Below are positions 21,685 through 33,352 of a DNA stretch of 64,000 bases, in pieces. The notes beneath the pieces are model-generated. The model was not told the DNA's origin. It searched no databases and was given only the letters and a program-made list of their open reading frames with translations. The position numbers and the translations under genes were made by a program. The stretch lies in NCBI GenBank assembly GCA_963922205.1, contig CAWUHX010000153.1, positions 124,001 to 188,000 of the forward strand, written 5' to 3'. Numbering within the stretch: the first letter of the stretch is position 1; every line of letters starts with the position of its first letter. Source of the stretch: Romanomermis culicivorax. Its lineage: Eukaryota; Nematoda; Enoplea; Mermithida; Mermithidae.

Positions 21685-22125
21685 TCAACTGTTTACAGAA
21701 AATTTACAATGAAAAAACTTACAAACTAATTTATCATTATAAGCAAAACTTGTATTATTAAAACTTTTAAACATTTTATACCTAGGAACCTGTCGCGCTT
21801 TATAATACAAAAAATACAAAGTATATATACTGCAAACTCTAATATAGAAGTTATGTAGGTGTTTCTTATTTATGTGTCTTACTGTAGCATTCTTGTTAAT
21901 ATAGTTTATAAAAGCAGGAATATTTGGTGGTAAACCATATGAATCAAAATACAATACAGAGTTATCATCATCAAAATACATGGCCATCCTATGCCTTCCT
22001 TTTTGAAAAGATGTACCAATGTTTGCAATTAATGCTGCAGGTCTTCTAACTATCTCTGGTAATGTATAGCAAGTAAAAATCCCAAGAAAAATTCTTGATA
22101 AAATTGCATCTTGTTGAACCTAGTA
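21685..22125 (-). pseudogene. PRO: Polinton adenain-like cysteine protease
   Basis: Reading back from about 22,125, the frame gives FLGIF...LP, ALIANIGTS, then RHRMAMYF with the catalytic-type His, FDSYGLPP with the Asp, and a Cys in RVCSIYTLYFLYY. This is the order His, Asp, Cys of the adenovirus/ULP1-type protease that matures Polinton capsid proteins. The usual Trp after His is Arg, and the usual Cys-Gly after the last strand is Cys-Ser. A TAG near 22,120 interrupts the N-terminus. Probably inactive. Confidence 0.72.
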
Positions 22126-22132
22126 TGCCAAT

Positions 22133-23190
22133 TCAAAGTTGTTCATTGTAGTCATCATTTTGTATCTCCTTTTCTAAAATCCAGCTGTTGAATTTTTCAG
22201 GATAACCCCACCACTTCACAACTACTCCATTTTGACGGCATGGTAAACGTTTAGTTTTTAAAATCTTTTCAATTCTGATTACTTTGATATCGGAGTTGAA
22301 AACAATTTTCTGTAACTCTTTTTCATAAAAATGTCCTTCTATATCCTCACCTTCCAAATCCTGAATTCCATCAAGTATTTGATTTCTAATCTTCACAATT
22401 TGTTTTACCCTAAAAGCTTCTCCACTCCATTGACATAAATAACCTTTGTCGAACAGGCCTCTATGCTTACTAATTAATACATAATCCCCTATATCAATCT
22501 TAGATTTTCTAGTGTATGAGCTTTTGGGGTAATAATTTTTTCATTAGAATAATCCACATTAACAGGTTTTTCACTAATTGATCTATGAATAGAATGATTA
22601 TAATTCGAAACAACTGCTGATGAAATATTAATCCCTTTATAAGTGGTAAATTCAGTAAAATGTTTAAACAATTTAGTTTCCATGGTTCTATTAAAACCAT
22701 TTTACTACTGAACATTTTATGTCTTCCTTCTGGGAAGTGAAAAAATGTATATCATTAGCTTTTAATAATTTTTGGAAATCTTTGTTGACAAATTCTTTTC
22801 CTTTATTGCTGCACACTCTCCAAGGGATTCGACCTCTTTTTAAAATATTTTGAAAAGCATCACATACATTCTTTGCATGTTTTGACTTTAATGGTTCAAC
22901 CCATGCATGTTTACTTAACACATCTATACATGTAAACATAAATTTATATCAATCCTTAAAATCTACTAGAGAAGACATATCAGCCAAATCAATTTCCCAT
23001 TGTTGATCCATAGCTGTAACATAAATACAGTTACGTGAAAACTTTTTGTTGACTTGCTTATGTAGGGTGTAACTATGTTGTTTTGAGAGCCAATCTATAA
23101 CATTTTTACCTGTAATTGTTTTATAGTGTTTTCTAGCCTCAACATATAATTTTTCTATACTAGAAAAGGCTGTAGGATTTCCATGTTAAT
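22133..23190 (-). pseudogene. INT: Polinton retroviral-like integrase with chromodomain
   Basis: N-terminal part at about 23,190-22,960 (KLYVEARKHYKTI, WLSKQHSYTLHK, DLADMSSL), then the catalytic core at 22,939-22,691 (FTCIDVLSKHAWVEPLKSK), a linker, and a chromodomain at 22,396-22,133 (VVVKWWGYPEKFNSWI). The family is known in databases as F54H12.3-like. The first catalytic Asp is present; the second position reads Asn (SNKGKEF), and the third, normally VVERF, reads VVKWF with Glu lost. Stops and a frame change break the gene. It cannot catalyse integration. Confidence 0.85.
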
Positions 23191-23239
23191 TTTTGTACAA
23201 TTTCAAAAGTAAGCTATTAATTGTTCTAGTACAAAGGAG

Positions 23240-24065
23240 TATACCATCTGAGTGTTCTAACTTTTCTCTGTATTTTCTTTTCTGTCGAGTTTCCTTTATC
23301 CAAAAATGAATCGTCTTTGATATCTTTTTCGCCACTTGAAAATAAACCAATATCTTTTATGAAAGATTTATCCAACTGTTTTGGATTACCGCTTGCTTGA
23401 TTATCTTATTCTTCTGCAGCTGTTTTGTATGAGAGCTTCCCAGGTAGGGTGAATAACAATTTAGGTAAAGGATTTCCTATAGTCTCTGAAGAAACATTAT
23501 GTTTTCTCAAAGCAGTAGCAAACTCATTTACTCCTAATGGTTGTGTAATTTTTGAACTTTTACATGACAACTAATGTAATAAATCAATAATATGTTATCC
23601 TTCAATTAATTTTCCATCAATCAATGCTTCTCCTTGCTGATTAACATTTATACTAGGGTTATGTCCCACATGTTCCAATAATAATGATGCTGAATGTTTA
23701 AATTGTTTACGAATTCCACTAAGTAATTTTCATCATCATCAGACCAATGATTTTCTCTAACTTTCAAATTAATGCTATCATTTTCATTATTATCAATAGT
23801 CGTTTGTTTTAAAATTATGGTAGCAGGTTAGAGTGTTTTCATGTTGAAAAGTTAAATATTGTGAAAATAATTGTGAGTACATTTTGTTATGTTCTTCAGG
23901 TGTTAATGTATTATCTTTTAAAATGTGCTCTAATGCATTATGATACATGTCAACTTGTTTAGCTATACCCATCTTTTTATTTGCAGTCAAAAAAGAAGTA
24001 TGAAACTTATTCAGCTTATTCAGAACCTTGTAAAGAACAAGAGCAAATTTTCTCATGAATTTCAT
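23240..24065 (-). pseudogene. conserved Polinton protein of unknown function (broken)
   Basis: ATG at 24,065 gives a basic helical N-terminus (MKFMRKFALVLYKVLNKLNK...) open to 23,793, then after a frame change a segment with ALIDGKLIEG.HIIDLLH and GVNEFATALRKHNVSSETIGNPLPKL. The pattern 'hydrophobic-DGK-I-G-I-DLL ... FA.ALR..NV....IGN' is one I associate with a structural gene conserved beside integrase in Polintons; I recall it from the family, not from a search. At least two stops follow the first block. Confidence 0.5.
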
Positions 24066-24066
24066 T

Positions 24067-24290
24067 TTATAAATATTTATCTGTAACAAAAATTGCCAGT
24101 TTAGATAATAAAGCTGATAATACTAGAGGTAAAAAGGCTCCAGCACTTTGAACAATTCTCGCACATTTATTTCCTAAATCCTTTTTCTTGTTTTTTTCAT
24201 GTCTTGCAGCTATAAGTCTGAGTGATATTTTATGTTTTGCCAATTTCTTTTTTTACTTAAAATTAATAGGAATATTACCATTCAATATGT
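24067..24290 (-). CDS. small basic Polinton protein with hydrophobic C-terminus
   Basis: A lysine/arginine-rich stretch (KLAKHKISLRLIAARHEKNKKK) leads to AGAFLPLVLSALLSKLAIF and a stop at 24,067-24,069. Only one base separates its stop from the ATG of the next gene (TAAAATG). Polintons often have such a small basic protein ending in a leucine-rich hydrophobic segment. The start is uncertain because an in-frame TAA lies near 24,255. Confidence 0.45.
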
Positions 24291-24612
24291 TTAAACAGGT
24301 TTCACATACAACAGATCAGTTTGGGGAAATATGTTGAAGAAAAACATGTCTTTGAATACAATTTGAAATTTTCAACACATTGAGCTGATGAATATGTTTC
24401 TTTAATATAGGAGCAATACAAAACAGACTGTACAGTAAAGAAAAATATTACAATAATGACCAAACACTAAATGAAAATTGAAACAATTAATGTATTACAT
24501 TAAAACAATGATAAAGCTTCATTTTGTATAATAACATTCAACTCTTCACATCTAGAAAAAGCACACAAATTATTTATATTCATAAAAAACAATTTATGAT
24601 TTGTATCTAACT

Positions 24613-24850
24613 TTAAAAAATCTCTTCTACAAAAATAGAGTGAGGTTCGATTATATCCATTTCCAGTAGTAATAGTTTAGCAAAACACCAAAACTGTGTA
24701 ACTCTTTTACATCCCATACGTAAGCTAACTTCATGACGTAAATGATTGCAAGCCTTAGCTATGTCTTTGTAAAAAGTCTTGGCTTCGGGTGAGAAGCGAG
24801 TCCAAAGCAAATCAGTTATCTCTTTTTTCTGTTTGTTGGTTAGTATTTTA
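24613..24850 (-). CDS. Polinton-located ORF of unknown function
   Basis: About 65-78 codons ending at 24,613 (TRFSPEAKTFYKDIAKACNH, then RVTQFWCFAKLLLLEMDII). No family recognised. Spaced between the capsid-integrase block and the ATPase, same strand. It may be the 3' exon of a gene that begins near 25,420; the gap of about 180 bases between them has no clear splice sites that I can defend. Confidence 0.3.
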
Positions 24851-25026
24851 CCTCAAATAAAAATAAAATTATAATGTAATAAGTAGGTAGAATAGATATA
24901 AAATTTTTATCTTTTACTTTATTTTGTACCATTCTGACAAAAACTTCAAATGCTGCCAAGCTGATATTGTAATTAATCCTAAACAACCAAATTATAGAAA
25001 ACAACCAACCTCTTTGAAAATTTCGA

Positions 25027-25430
25027 CTAAACTGATGTATTGTAAAATATTTTTTTCTGACTAAGTAATAAATTTACAGTATCAATGTATTGTAACCTAG
25101 TACTTGTGATGTTTAAGTTTTGAAATTTATTGGTATGGCTACAACAAGAAAATACAGTAGGATTGAAAATATATATTTTAAAACATACTGGTAACTGCAT
25201 AAATTGACCATCATTCTGAGGACATTGTGAAATTTTTTCTACAAAATGTAGTAAGGGTGTTACTTGCAATTTATAATTTTCCCAAAAATATTTTGGAGCT
25301 GTAAAATTATTTGTATTTAGTATCATAAAATCTGTATCATTTACAGTTTCTCCATTTTCATGAAGTTCAAAAGGATATTGTAGCCATACAATAAAAACAG
25401 ATATGAAAAGAATGACGGAAAGACTATTAA
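25027..25430 (-). CDS. Polinton-located ORF of unknown function
   Basis: Open for about 130 codons: WLQYPFELHENGE, NFTAPKYFWENYKL, then a Cys/Phe-rich part (FNPTVFSCCSHTNKF). It lies directly downstream of the packaging ATPase on the same strand. I do not recognise it; it is not one of the core Polinton genes I know. Confidence 0.35.
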
Positions 25431-25539
25431 AAAAGTGTGTTTACTGCATAACATATTTATAAACAATAATAAGATCCAACTAACTTGTAAAAAGTTTTTT
25501 GTAAAAATGATAAATTATTCAGCTGTATACAAAATCATA

Positions 25540-26150
25540 TGATTATTGTCAGGAAATATATTAGATCTAAGTCAATATTTTTCAGGACATGTCTGTGTAA
25601 GATCTATTAATAAATAACCATACACTATACCAGTAGCATCCTCATACACTTCTATGAAATAATTTGAACTAGTTGGGAAAATCTGTCAAGCCAGAGTGAG
25701 AACTTCTAATCTATCACTTTTTAAAAGAATTAAATATTGAGTGTTTATTCTCTTATGCATTCCATCAAAAAATGAATTCTAAACTATATGTATAATTGAT
25801 AGGTTCCAGTAATGTGAACCTTTAGTAAAAATTTGAGTTGAATGTTGATCATTCTTCATCTCTTGCATCATATCCATAATTAAAAATTCAGGTGTGTCCT
25901 TACTTTTCTGAAGTTTGTCCAAGTTAGGGGAACCTTGAATAAATTTCACATAAGAAGATTTTTGAACTAATTCATGGTAAGCTTTTTGCCATCCCAAACA
26001 ACACCAATAAAATTTCATAGGAGCAGGGTGAATCATTTTTTTTGCAAAAATTACAAATTTTTCAACAAAATGAGTTTTTCCTGATTTTGTTGGAGCAGAA
26101 ACAATGCAATTAAATGGGTGTTTTCATATATAAAACTCTTCAACATCTGA
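25540..26150 (-). pseudogene. ATP: Polinton genome-packaging ATPase
   Basis: The Walker A loop (SAPTKSGKT) lies near 26,075-26,105, followed by FVIFAKKMIHP, a SPNLDKL segment, the Walker B strand (FLIMD) near 25,890 and FTKGSHYWNLSIIHIV. After a frame break the C-terminus resumes (LLKSDRLEVLTLA, YEDATGIVYGYLLIDL). This is the FtsK/HerA, poxvirus-A32-like ATPase that pumps DNA into the capsid. At least two stops and one frame change separate the parts. Confidence 0.85.
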
Positions 26151-26153
26151 CAT

Positions 26154-26180
26154 TTCTCTCTTTCTCTCTCTCTCTCTCTT
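26154..26180. repeat. (CT)n simple repeat
   Basis: A short CT/CTTT run just upstream of the ATPase gene. Confidence 0.8.
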
Positions 26181-26475
26181 AACAAAAACCAGCTACTTTT
26201 TACTTGAACAATTTTTAAAAATTATTTTATTTGAGCAAATTGTGATTTATAATGACCAGAATTACAATAGAATAAAACATTAATAGTTACATAAAAAACG
26301 ATACAGGCGTAAAACATAAAACTAAATGATTGAATAAAACAGAATAGTATTATGGTAACACCTGATATGGTAACACAAAAAATAAGATATGTGCAAAGGA
26401 TATATGAAAATATATGAAACAAACATTAATTAATTAACCAGGCATACAAAAACTATAATGTGTCTAAAGGAAACG

Positions 26476-27356
26476 TTACAATTTACAATTAATAAACTCA
26501 CTCAGTTTTTCCATAACAACATCATCATAAAAATCATAATGATAGCCTTCATCAATCAAATGAGCTACAGTATCCTTAACAATCTTAGGACCAGTACTTG
26601 TAAGTGGAATACAGCAAAATATATCAATCATCTGTTTAAAAGCCCGAAGACAATAATTACCTTGAACCTCACCTATAACATACTTAAAACAGTCAATAAT
26701 AACCCTCATTTTTTCATATAAACCATTGACTGTTGGTATAATTGCATTATTATATGTGGAATGACGCCCTAGACACTGATGATCCTCAATAATTCCTACA
26801 TCTTTTGCACAATAACAATCAAAAATACACCCCAAAAAATGTTTTGTATAGCTAATTCAGCACATATAATTATAAACAATTTTTCACCTTTTACTACTAG
26901 CTCATCAAAAAACCACGGAATATCTAAACCTGGAACAGGTAATTCACAAATATGTTTGGTTTCGGCATCCAGCAAATGCATATATGACCCTGAATTGTAG
27001 TCTGGATTATTCAAGTAGTTGATGAAGAGCTCATTAACAAACATCATTTGAGTGCTAACTGTCTTTTTATTTACAGTAGCATCGCCACCTTCACAAGCAA
27101 TTTTTGTACCATCAGCACCTTCTCCAATGATTTTTGTAGCATCGCCGCCTTCACCAAAGATTTTTGTAGCATCACTGCCTTCCCCAACAATTTTCCTACC
27201 ATCCCCGCCTTCTCCAACGATTTTCATAGCATTGCTGCCTTCTCGAACAATTTTTGTATCTGCACCACATTTTCCAGTGATTTTTATTGAATCATCATTA
27301 TTGTCCCAATAATCATTGATTGTTTTGCATTTCATTGTTGTTATTGTTTTTGTCAT
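26476..27356 (-). pseudogene. Polinton cargo gene with decapeptide repeats
   Basis: An N-terminal frame of 186 codons (27,356-26,796) and a second of about 110 codons (to 26,476) overlap in different frames around 26,800-26,835, so one frameshift splits the gene. Residues from about 22 on form about seven imperfect copies of a ten-residue unit of the form K-I-V-G-E-G-G-D-A-T, encoded by a 30 bp DNA repeat. After the repeats come a mixed alpha/beta region (MFVNELFINYL, HICELPVPGLDIPWFFDELV) and a helical C-terminus. No family recognised and not a core Polinton gene. It is read toward the ATPase. Confidence 0.45.
27082..27290. repeat. 30 bp tandem repeat inside the cargo gene
   Basis: About seven copies of a unit like TTCTCCAACGATTTTTGTAG plus ten bases; the length is a multiple of three, so the frame is kept. 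Confidence 0.8.
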
Positions 27357-27469
27357 TTGATGTTCTATTGCTAATGCATTGTACTCATTTGAAATAGCTG
27401 GAGCTATTTCATGTATTGAGTTGGTCCAATGCCAAAATTGCTAAAGAAAAAAACATTATAATCTTTGAG

Positions 27470-27870
<401 letters not shown>

Positions 27871-27919
27871 GAAAGAAAAAATATTTTAGTCCTCAAAATT
27901 GTTAAAAGAGAAATTCATA

Positions 27920-28216
27920 TCAACTCACTTCTTCAGATAAACTCCATATCGTTCCATTAAACAGGTTGGTAAATCGTACTGTAACCCCGTCGCTCTCGAC
28001 CAACATCTTATATCCAAGGTTGATGAAGCATTGATTTCCATGAGAAAATGTCTTTTCAATAATGTTGACATTAGGACCTAATATACCATGTTGCAGTAGA
28101 ATGAGTTTGAACCCACGACCATACACCTCCTTTGTTTTGGTGTCAATGTTATGAAAATAAATTGGCAGGTATTTACCCTCAACCACTACGAATAAAGCCA
28201 TGTTTATGTCCAACAT
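27920..28216 (-). CDS. Polinton cargo ORF of unknown function
   Basis: ATG at 28,216, 98 residues, intact: MALFVVVEGKYLPIYFHNID, then FKLILLQHGILG and VRFTNLFNGTIWSL. The strand-rich pattern suggests a small beta fold. No family recognised. It is the first gene of the minus-strand arm, nearest the divergent spacer, so it would be transcribed from there. Confidence 0.4.
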   Translation of the reverse strand: MLDINMALFVVVEGKYLPIYFHNIDTKTKEVYGRGFKLILLQHGILGPNVNIIEKTFSHGNQCFINLGYKMLVESDGVTVRFTNLFNGTIWSLSEEVS

Positions 28217-29062
28217 AAATTGTTGTTCTATTTTTAAAATAAGTATTCAGCAGTTGAATAGAGGGAATATGCTAAAGAGAGAAAGAAAAACAACAAACAA
28301 GTAGCTTTTGTACCAGCAGAAAAGAGAAATGTATAAATTGGTTAAAATTTTAGAGAGTGATAGGCGGGGTTATAAGCATAATGAATATTCCCATCATATA
28401 TCCTACAGTAGTCTGTTAATTTGACATCTATGTAAGAAGTGGACTTATAAGCATAATGAATATTCTGGTCATATATCCTACAATAGTCTCATATTTTGAC
28501 ATCTATTTAAGAGGGGTAGTTATATGCAAAATAAATATTCCAGTTATATGTCCTACAGTAGCCATTTGTTTTGTCGTCTACATGTAGAAGCTAGAGAAAA
28601 TAATTGTTTGTGCATTATAGTAATCTTCAAGGTCAAAGCTAGAAAAATGGTATAGCCATGTGTGCATCAGTTATAATGGTCTTTAAAGCTTTTTCTATAA
28701 AAAGAAAAGATGGGCAACAGGGTTTTAAACAGCTATTACAGTTCTTTTATAGTATTAAGAATCAAAACAAAAATACTAGAGTTATACTGTAAAACAGGTA
28801 TTTCAACTGGTTTTAACTGGTTATATGCTAGTAAAATAAGCTAAAGAAATTATAAAGCCATGTGTTCATGAGTTATAGAGGTCTTTAAAGCTTTTCGATT
28901 CTAAAAAAGTTACTGCTACAAGGTCATAAACAATAATTAAAACTCTACTGTAGATTTAATAGTTTTTGCTATTTATAAAATATTTTTCATTATTACTGTA
29001 TAAGTTATGGTAAATAGTTGCATTTTGTAGTTTTTTCCAGTTTTGTTTCAATAATCTTTATA
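28217..29062. other. divergent spacer between the two Polinton arms
   Basis: AT-rich DNA between the minus-strand arm and the plus-strand polymerase, so probably holds promoters for both. It contains tandem repeats (separate entry) and a second duplicated block (AAGCCATGTGTTCATGAGTT and relatives) near 28,655 and 28,855. Confidence 0.5.
28367..28590. repeat. three tandem copies of a ~75 bp unit
   Basis: Each copy has TTATAAGCATAATGAATATTC or a variant, then ATATATCCTACAGTAGTC, then TTTTGACATCTAT. Copies start near 28,370, 28,444 and 28,520. Confidence 0.75.
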
Positions 29063-30651
29063 ATGAAACCTGTATACGAGGGTATCACTTTGGAGGAGGA
29101 TGACATACATATGGAAATTTGGGAGGATATTACTTCTGATGAAGAGCAACTGGTTGCGGATGAGGATTCGGAGAATATTACTTTTGAGGAAGAAGAAAAA
29201 ACACTTGATAATGATATTTCAGAGGAAGAAAGAACTATTTTAGATTATGATGATGATGAAAATAATCAGTACAAAAGTCATACACTGCACAGTTCTGATG
29301 AAGAAGAAATTTACGAACCAGTTTAGAATGGCATTGGGGGTATAATAAACACATCTTTTGTTGTGGATGATTTTTTCGAGTTAGGTCAACCAAATAGAGT
29401 ATATATTAGACATTTTAATACCAGAAGTGGCGAGTACTCTTTGAACTTTCATAATACTGAATGTATGGATGATTTAAATGCTCAACTTGCACCAACATTT
29501 CAATGCATAGTTGAACAAATTTCAGAGAATGTGGATGATAATGCGCTTATGGGGTTTTCCTTTGATGATCCAGATTAGACAAAAGGCTGCATTTTGATAC
29601 CTTTTAGACCAAAACACACTCTTAATTCTGTTCTTCAATGAAATGAACAAATTCAAATTGATAGTCAAGAAGCTACAATTTTTACTATTGTTGTAACACC
29701 ATCTACTGGTCGTGGTAAGCTAATTAAACTACTTACTTACTTGCTTGGTTGCATTTTGATGTTTTTAAAAACTTTTGCTTTCATTTTTCTTTGGTTATTT
29801 TCTTTTTATTCACAATGTTATTCACAATGCTCATCAATATTCAAAACATAATGATTTCCTGAAAGACAAGCATTGCATCATTCAAATCCATAATGACGAT
29901 AATTTGTGTTTTGCTAGAGCTCTTGTAGTTGCTAGAGCTTACATTCATAAAAAAGATCCAAACACAGTGTATAAGTAGGAAAGTACATGAAAGTCTGACA
30001 AGACACATGTACTGCAAACAAACGTTGCTAAAGAATTGATGACCCAGGCAGGTCTAGCTAATTATCAAAAGTCTTACACATTTTATCAATGAGAAAAACT
30101 GCAAACTGTTCTATTACCCAATTATCAAACCAAAGATTTTTGCAAAGAATGGTTTAAGGATTTAATATTAAGGGGTTGGCATATTTTTACTTTTCTGTTA
30201 TTGTGTACTCATTTAGAGTTTTCAGGACCTGAAGCAATGCTTGTTTTGAATATTTATCAACACAACAATCATTACTCAGTCATTACAAAAATGCCTGTTT
30301 TTTACCACAGTTACTTTTGTCCTTGTTGTGATTCAGCCTGCAACAACAAAGTGGAACATAGATGCAAAAACTTTTGCCCTTTGGTTTACAATACACCCCC
30401 ATGTAATCAATTTAATGCTCAAAAATGCAAAGATTGTCACCAATAATTTAAAAACAATGAGTGCTTTACTGGACACAAAGTTGTTTTTACTCAAAAAGGA
30501 CAATCAAAACATCAAAAAATTGGGGTATCTACTTGTGACCATTTGAAAGTGTGCGAGCTATGTGATACACTGGTTCAACAAGCACATTCTAAGACTCATA
30601 ATTGCAGGTATTTCAAATGCAAAACATGCAATAAGAATGTACTGAAAAAAG

Positions 30652-30705
30652 GTATTAGATAAGCTATTATTATTTTTTATTCTTGTTTAAATTTTTAAAC
30701 CTTAG
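30652..30705 (+). other. short intron in the Polinton polymerase
   Basis: GTATTAG...CCTTAG, 54 bp; the conserved coding sequence continues in frame across it. Good local evidence for very short introns in this genome. Confidence 0.65.
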
Positions 30706-31924
30706 GACACTTAGCTTTTATGCAACCTGTTGGTAGCGAACAAGTTGAGGAGGAAGATGTATTTGAAACAAATGATGAGGGTCTTAATGATGACATTATT
30801 TGCCTAGTTGATGATGAAACAAGAATTACCAATAAGTGTCCCATTAATCAAAAATTTGTTTTTTATGATTTTGAGACTACCCAAGAAAAATATTTATGAC
30901 TAATGGAATTAAATGACATATTTGAAGATGAACCAAATTTATGCGTTGTTCATACTGTATGCAATCAGTGTCATCGAAGTGAAGAAGATTTTTGTTGCAA
31001 TACGTGTGGTCAACCTGAGTGCATATTCAAAGGATCTATATGTCTAAATGATTTCTGGAAGTACCTTTTTGGAAAAGATATGAAAAACGTTACAGCCATA
31101 ACACTTAATTCTCGAGGATTTGATGAACAGTTTATAATGCAATTTTTGTACCATAATGGTCATCATAAACTAAACATCATTAATAAGGCTAAACTATTCA
31201 CTTGTTTTACAGTTTTTCATGTTCATTTATTTATTTTATTTATCCAGGGTTAGAATTGATTTATCCAGGGTTAGAAGTAGGATCAATAAAAATTATTGAT
31301 TCTTTGAACTTTCTGCCAATGCCAGCAGCTCTATCCAAAACATTTGGGATAAGTGAAATATGTAAAATATATTTTCCACATTTCTTTTAATAGGAAGGAA
31401 AATTATGGATATATTGGACCGTATCCTTCGCCAGACATGTATGGTTACAATGCCATGAAACCTGCAACTCATACCACATTTTTGGAATAGTATAATGGAA
31501 AGATTGAAGCAGTAAGTTTGTAAAAAGGTATAAAAGTTTTGCATCTAGAAGTGTATCCTTGTTTAGGGTTGTCAATATAACTTTGACAAGGAATTACTGG
31601 ATTACTGTCATAGCAATATGCAGGTTTTAGGACAGTGTTGTATGAAATTTAGGGAGTTTTTAATGGAGTAAATAGATGTTGATCCTTTTGAAAAATTCAT
31701 AACTATCACCAGCACTTGTAATCTTGTTTTCTGACCTTTATTTTTGAAACCAAATAGTATTGGAGTAATACCATACAAAGGTTACGGTAAAGAGGAAAGG
31801 CAGTCTGTTATCGCATTAAAATGGTTAAAATGGTTAACCTATAAAAATGAAAAACTGCATATACGACATAAACTTAATGGTGGTGAAATTTAAATTGGAA
31901 AATACAAGGTTGATGGTTTATCAG

Positions 31925-31982
31925 GTAGTTTTGTTAAAATTTTAAAAATTTCAACATCTATTTGTCTGTTTGTTTGTTAAAG
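31925..31982 (+). other. short intron in the Polinton polymerase
   Basis: GTAGTTT...GTTAAAG, 58 bp, T-rich before the acceptor; the block GTTVYQFYGCHW starts right after. Confidence 0.65.
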
Positions 31983-33107
31983 GAACAACTGTTTATCAAT
32001 TTTATGGTTGTCATTGGCACAGTTGTCCAAAATGTATGAAAAATAGACATCAATTAACAGCTGATAATGATAAAAACGCAAGTGATGCATGTGAGTGCAC
32101 ATTCAATCATGCTACCGAACTTCAATTGGTCAGTTATAACATAGTTGAAATGTTGGAATGTATACTGTTACAACAAATTCATTCAAATCCTGAAATGAAA
32201 ATGTTTTTTGATACAGTTGAAATACCTGAACCTATAAACCTTTGAGAAAATAAAATTTCAAAATATGTTCTGTTTCATTTGTCAAAAGTTTTGTTGTTGT
32301 TTTTAGCTTTCTTTGGTGGTCGTACTAATGCTGCATAAATATATCACAAAATTAAGTAGAATGAAGATGGAACACCTCTAGAAAATATCAATTATGTGGA
32401 TGTGTGCAGCTTATACGTATTCATCAACAAATATGGGAAATATCCCACAGGTCATCCAAAAATCCTTACTGAAGGTTTTGAAGAGGTTAGCTGAAATTCC
32501 TAACCTTATGAAGGTTTGATCAAATGTACACTTTTACCACCTTACAAACTCTTACATCCTGTTTTATCTTATCAACATGGCCGTAAATTGCTTTTTCCTT
32601 TGTGCAAAACTTGTACAGATGCCTCAGAAAAGAGTACATGCAAACATAATGAAGAAGACTGTGCATTAAATGGTGCATGGGTTACAGTAGAATTATACAA
32701 AGCCTTAGAAAAGGGATATAAAGTATATTGTTACTGTAATAATAATAATAATTTGCCTTTTGTATACAGACATTTTCATTTTTGTTTTTGATCCTCAAGA
32801 TTTTTGAAGTTTGGCATTACAATAATGTTGAACAATATCATCCAACCAGGAACCCTAATGGTGGATTGTTCACTCAATATGTTAACACTTTTATGAAAAT
32901 GAAACTACTAAGTTCAATAATTTTTAAAATGTAGTCAATTTTGATTACTGGCTTTTATAGGAATGTGAGGGTAACCCTGCTAGAGTTCATACAGATGAAC
33001 AAAAATGGGAAAACGAAATGGAAGTCTACAACTGAGAGAATATTTCACTGGATGCTTCAAAAATTTCGAAAAATCCTGGAAAAAAAGCTTTGGCAAAACT
33101 GATGCTA

Positions 33108-33352
33108 TAGTCTGTTTTTCTCGAAATGTTTCTAAATAATGAAAGTGGAAAGCAAGTAGTATTTCAGATTTTCACGATTTTAGGGTAAACAATACATCAT
33201 ATAGGACTTTTAAATTTGTGAGCATACTTACCTAACCTTTAACAATTTTTTGAGTGAAATATATTATGGTAAGCGAACTATGTGAAGGATTTGACAACAT
33301 AACTGATTTGCGTCACTTTTTTATTTGAAAGCATTTTATAAAAGACAGACTA
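33108..33352. mobile_element. TA-duplicating MITE inside the polymerase exon (copy M1)
   Basis: 245 bp, starts TAGTCTGTTTTTC and ends GACAGACTA, with imperfect inverted ends of about 35 bp. It is flanked by TA on both sides (33,106-33,107 and 33,353-33,354). The codons left and right belong to one conserved polymerase motif (KALAKLML to the left, degenerate F-x-GK to the right), which fixes the ends exactly. The TA duplication is of Tc1/mariner type. Relatives lie at 47.8, 48.0 and 48.7 kb. Confidence 0.85.
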
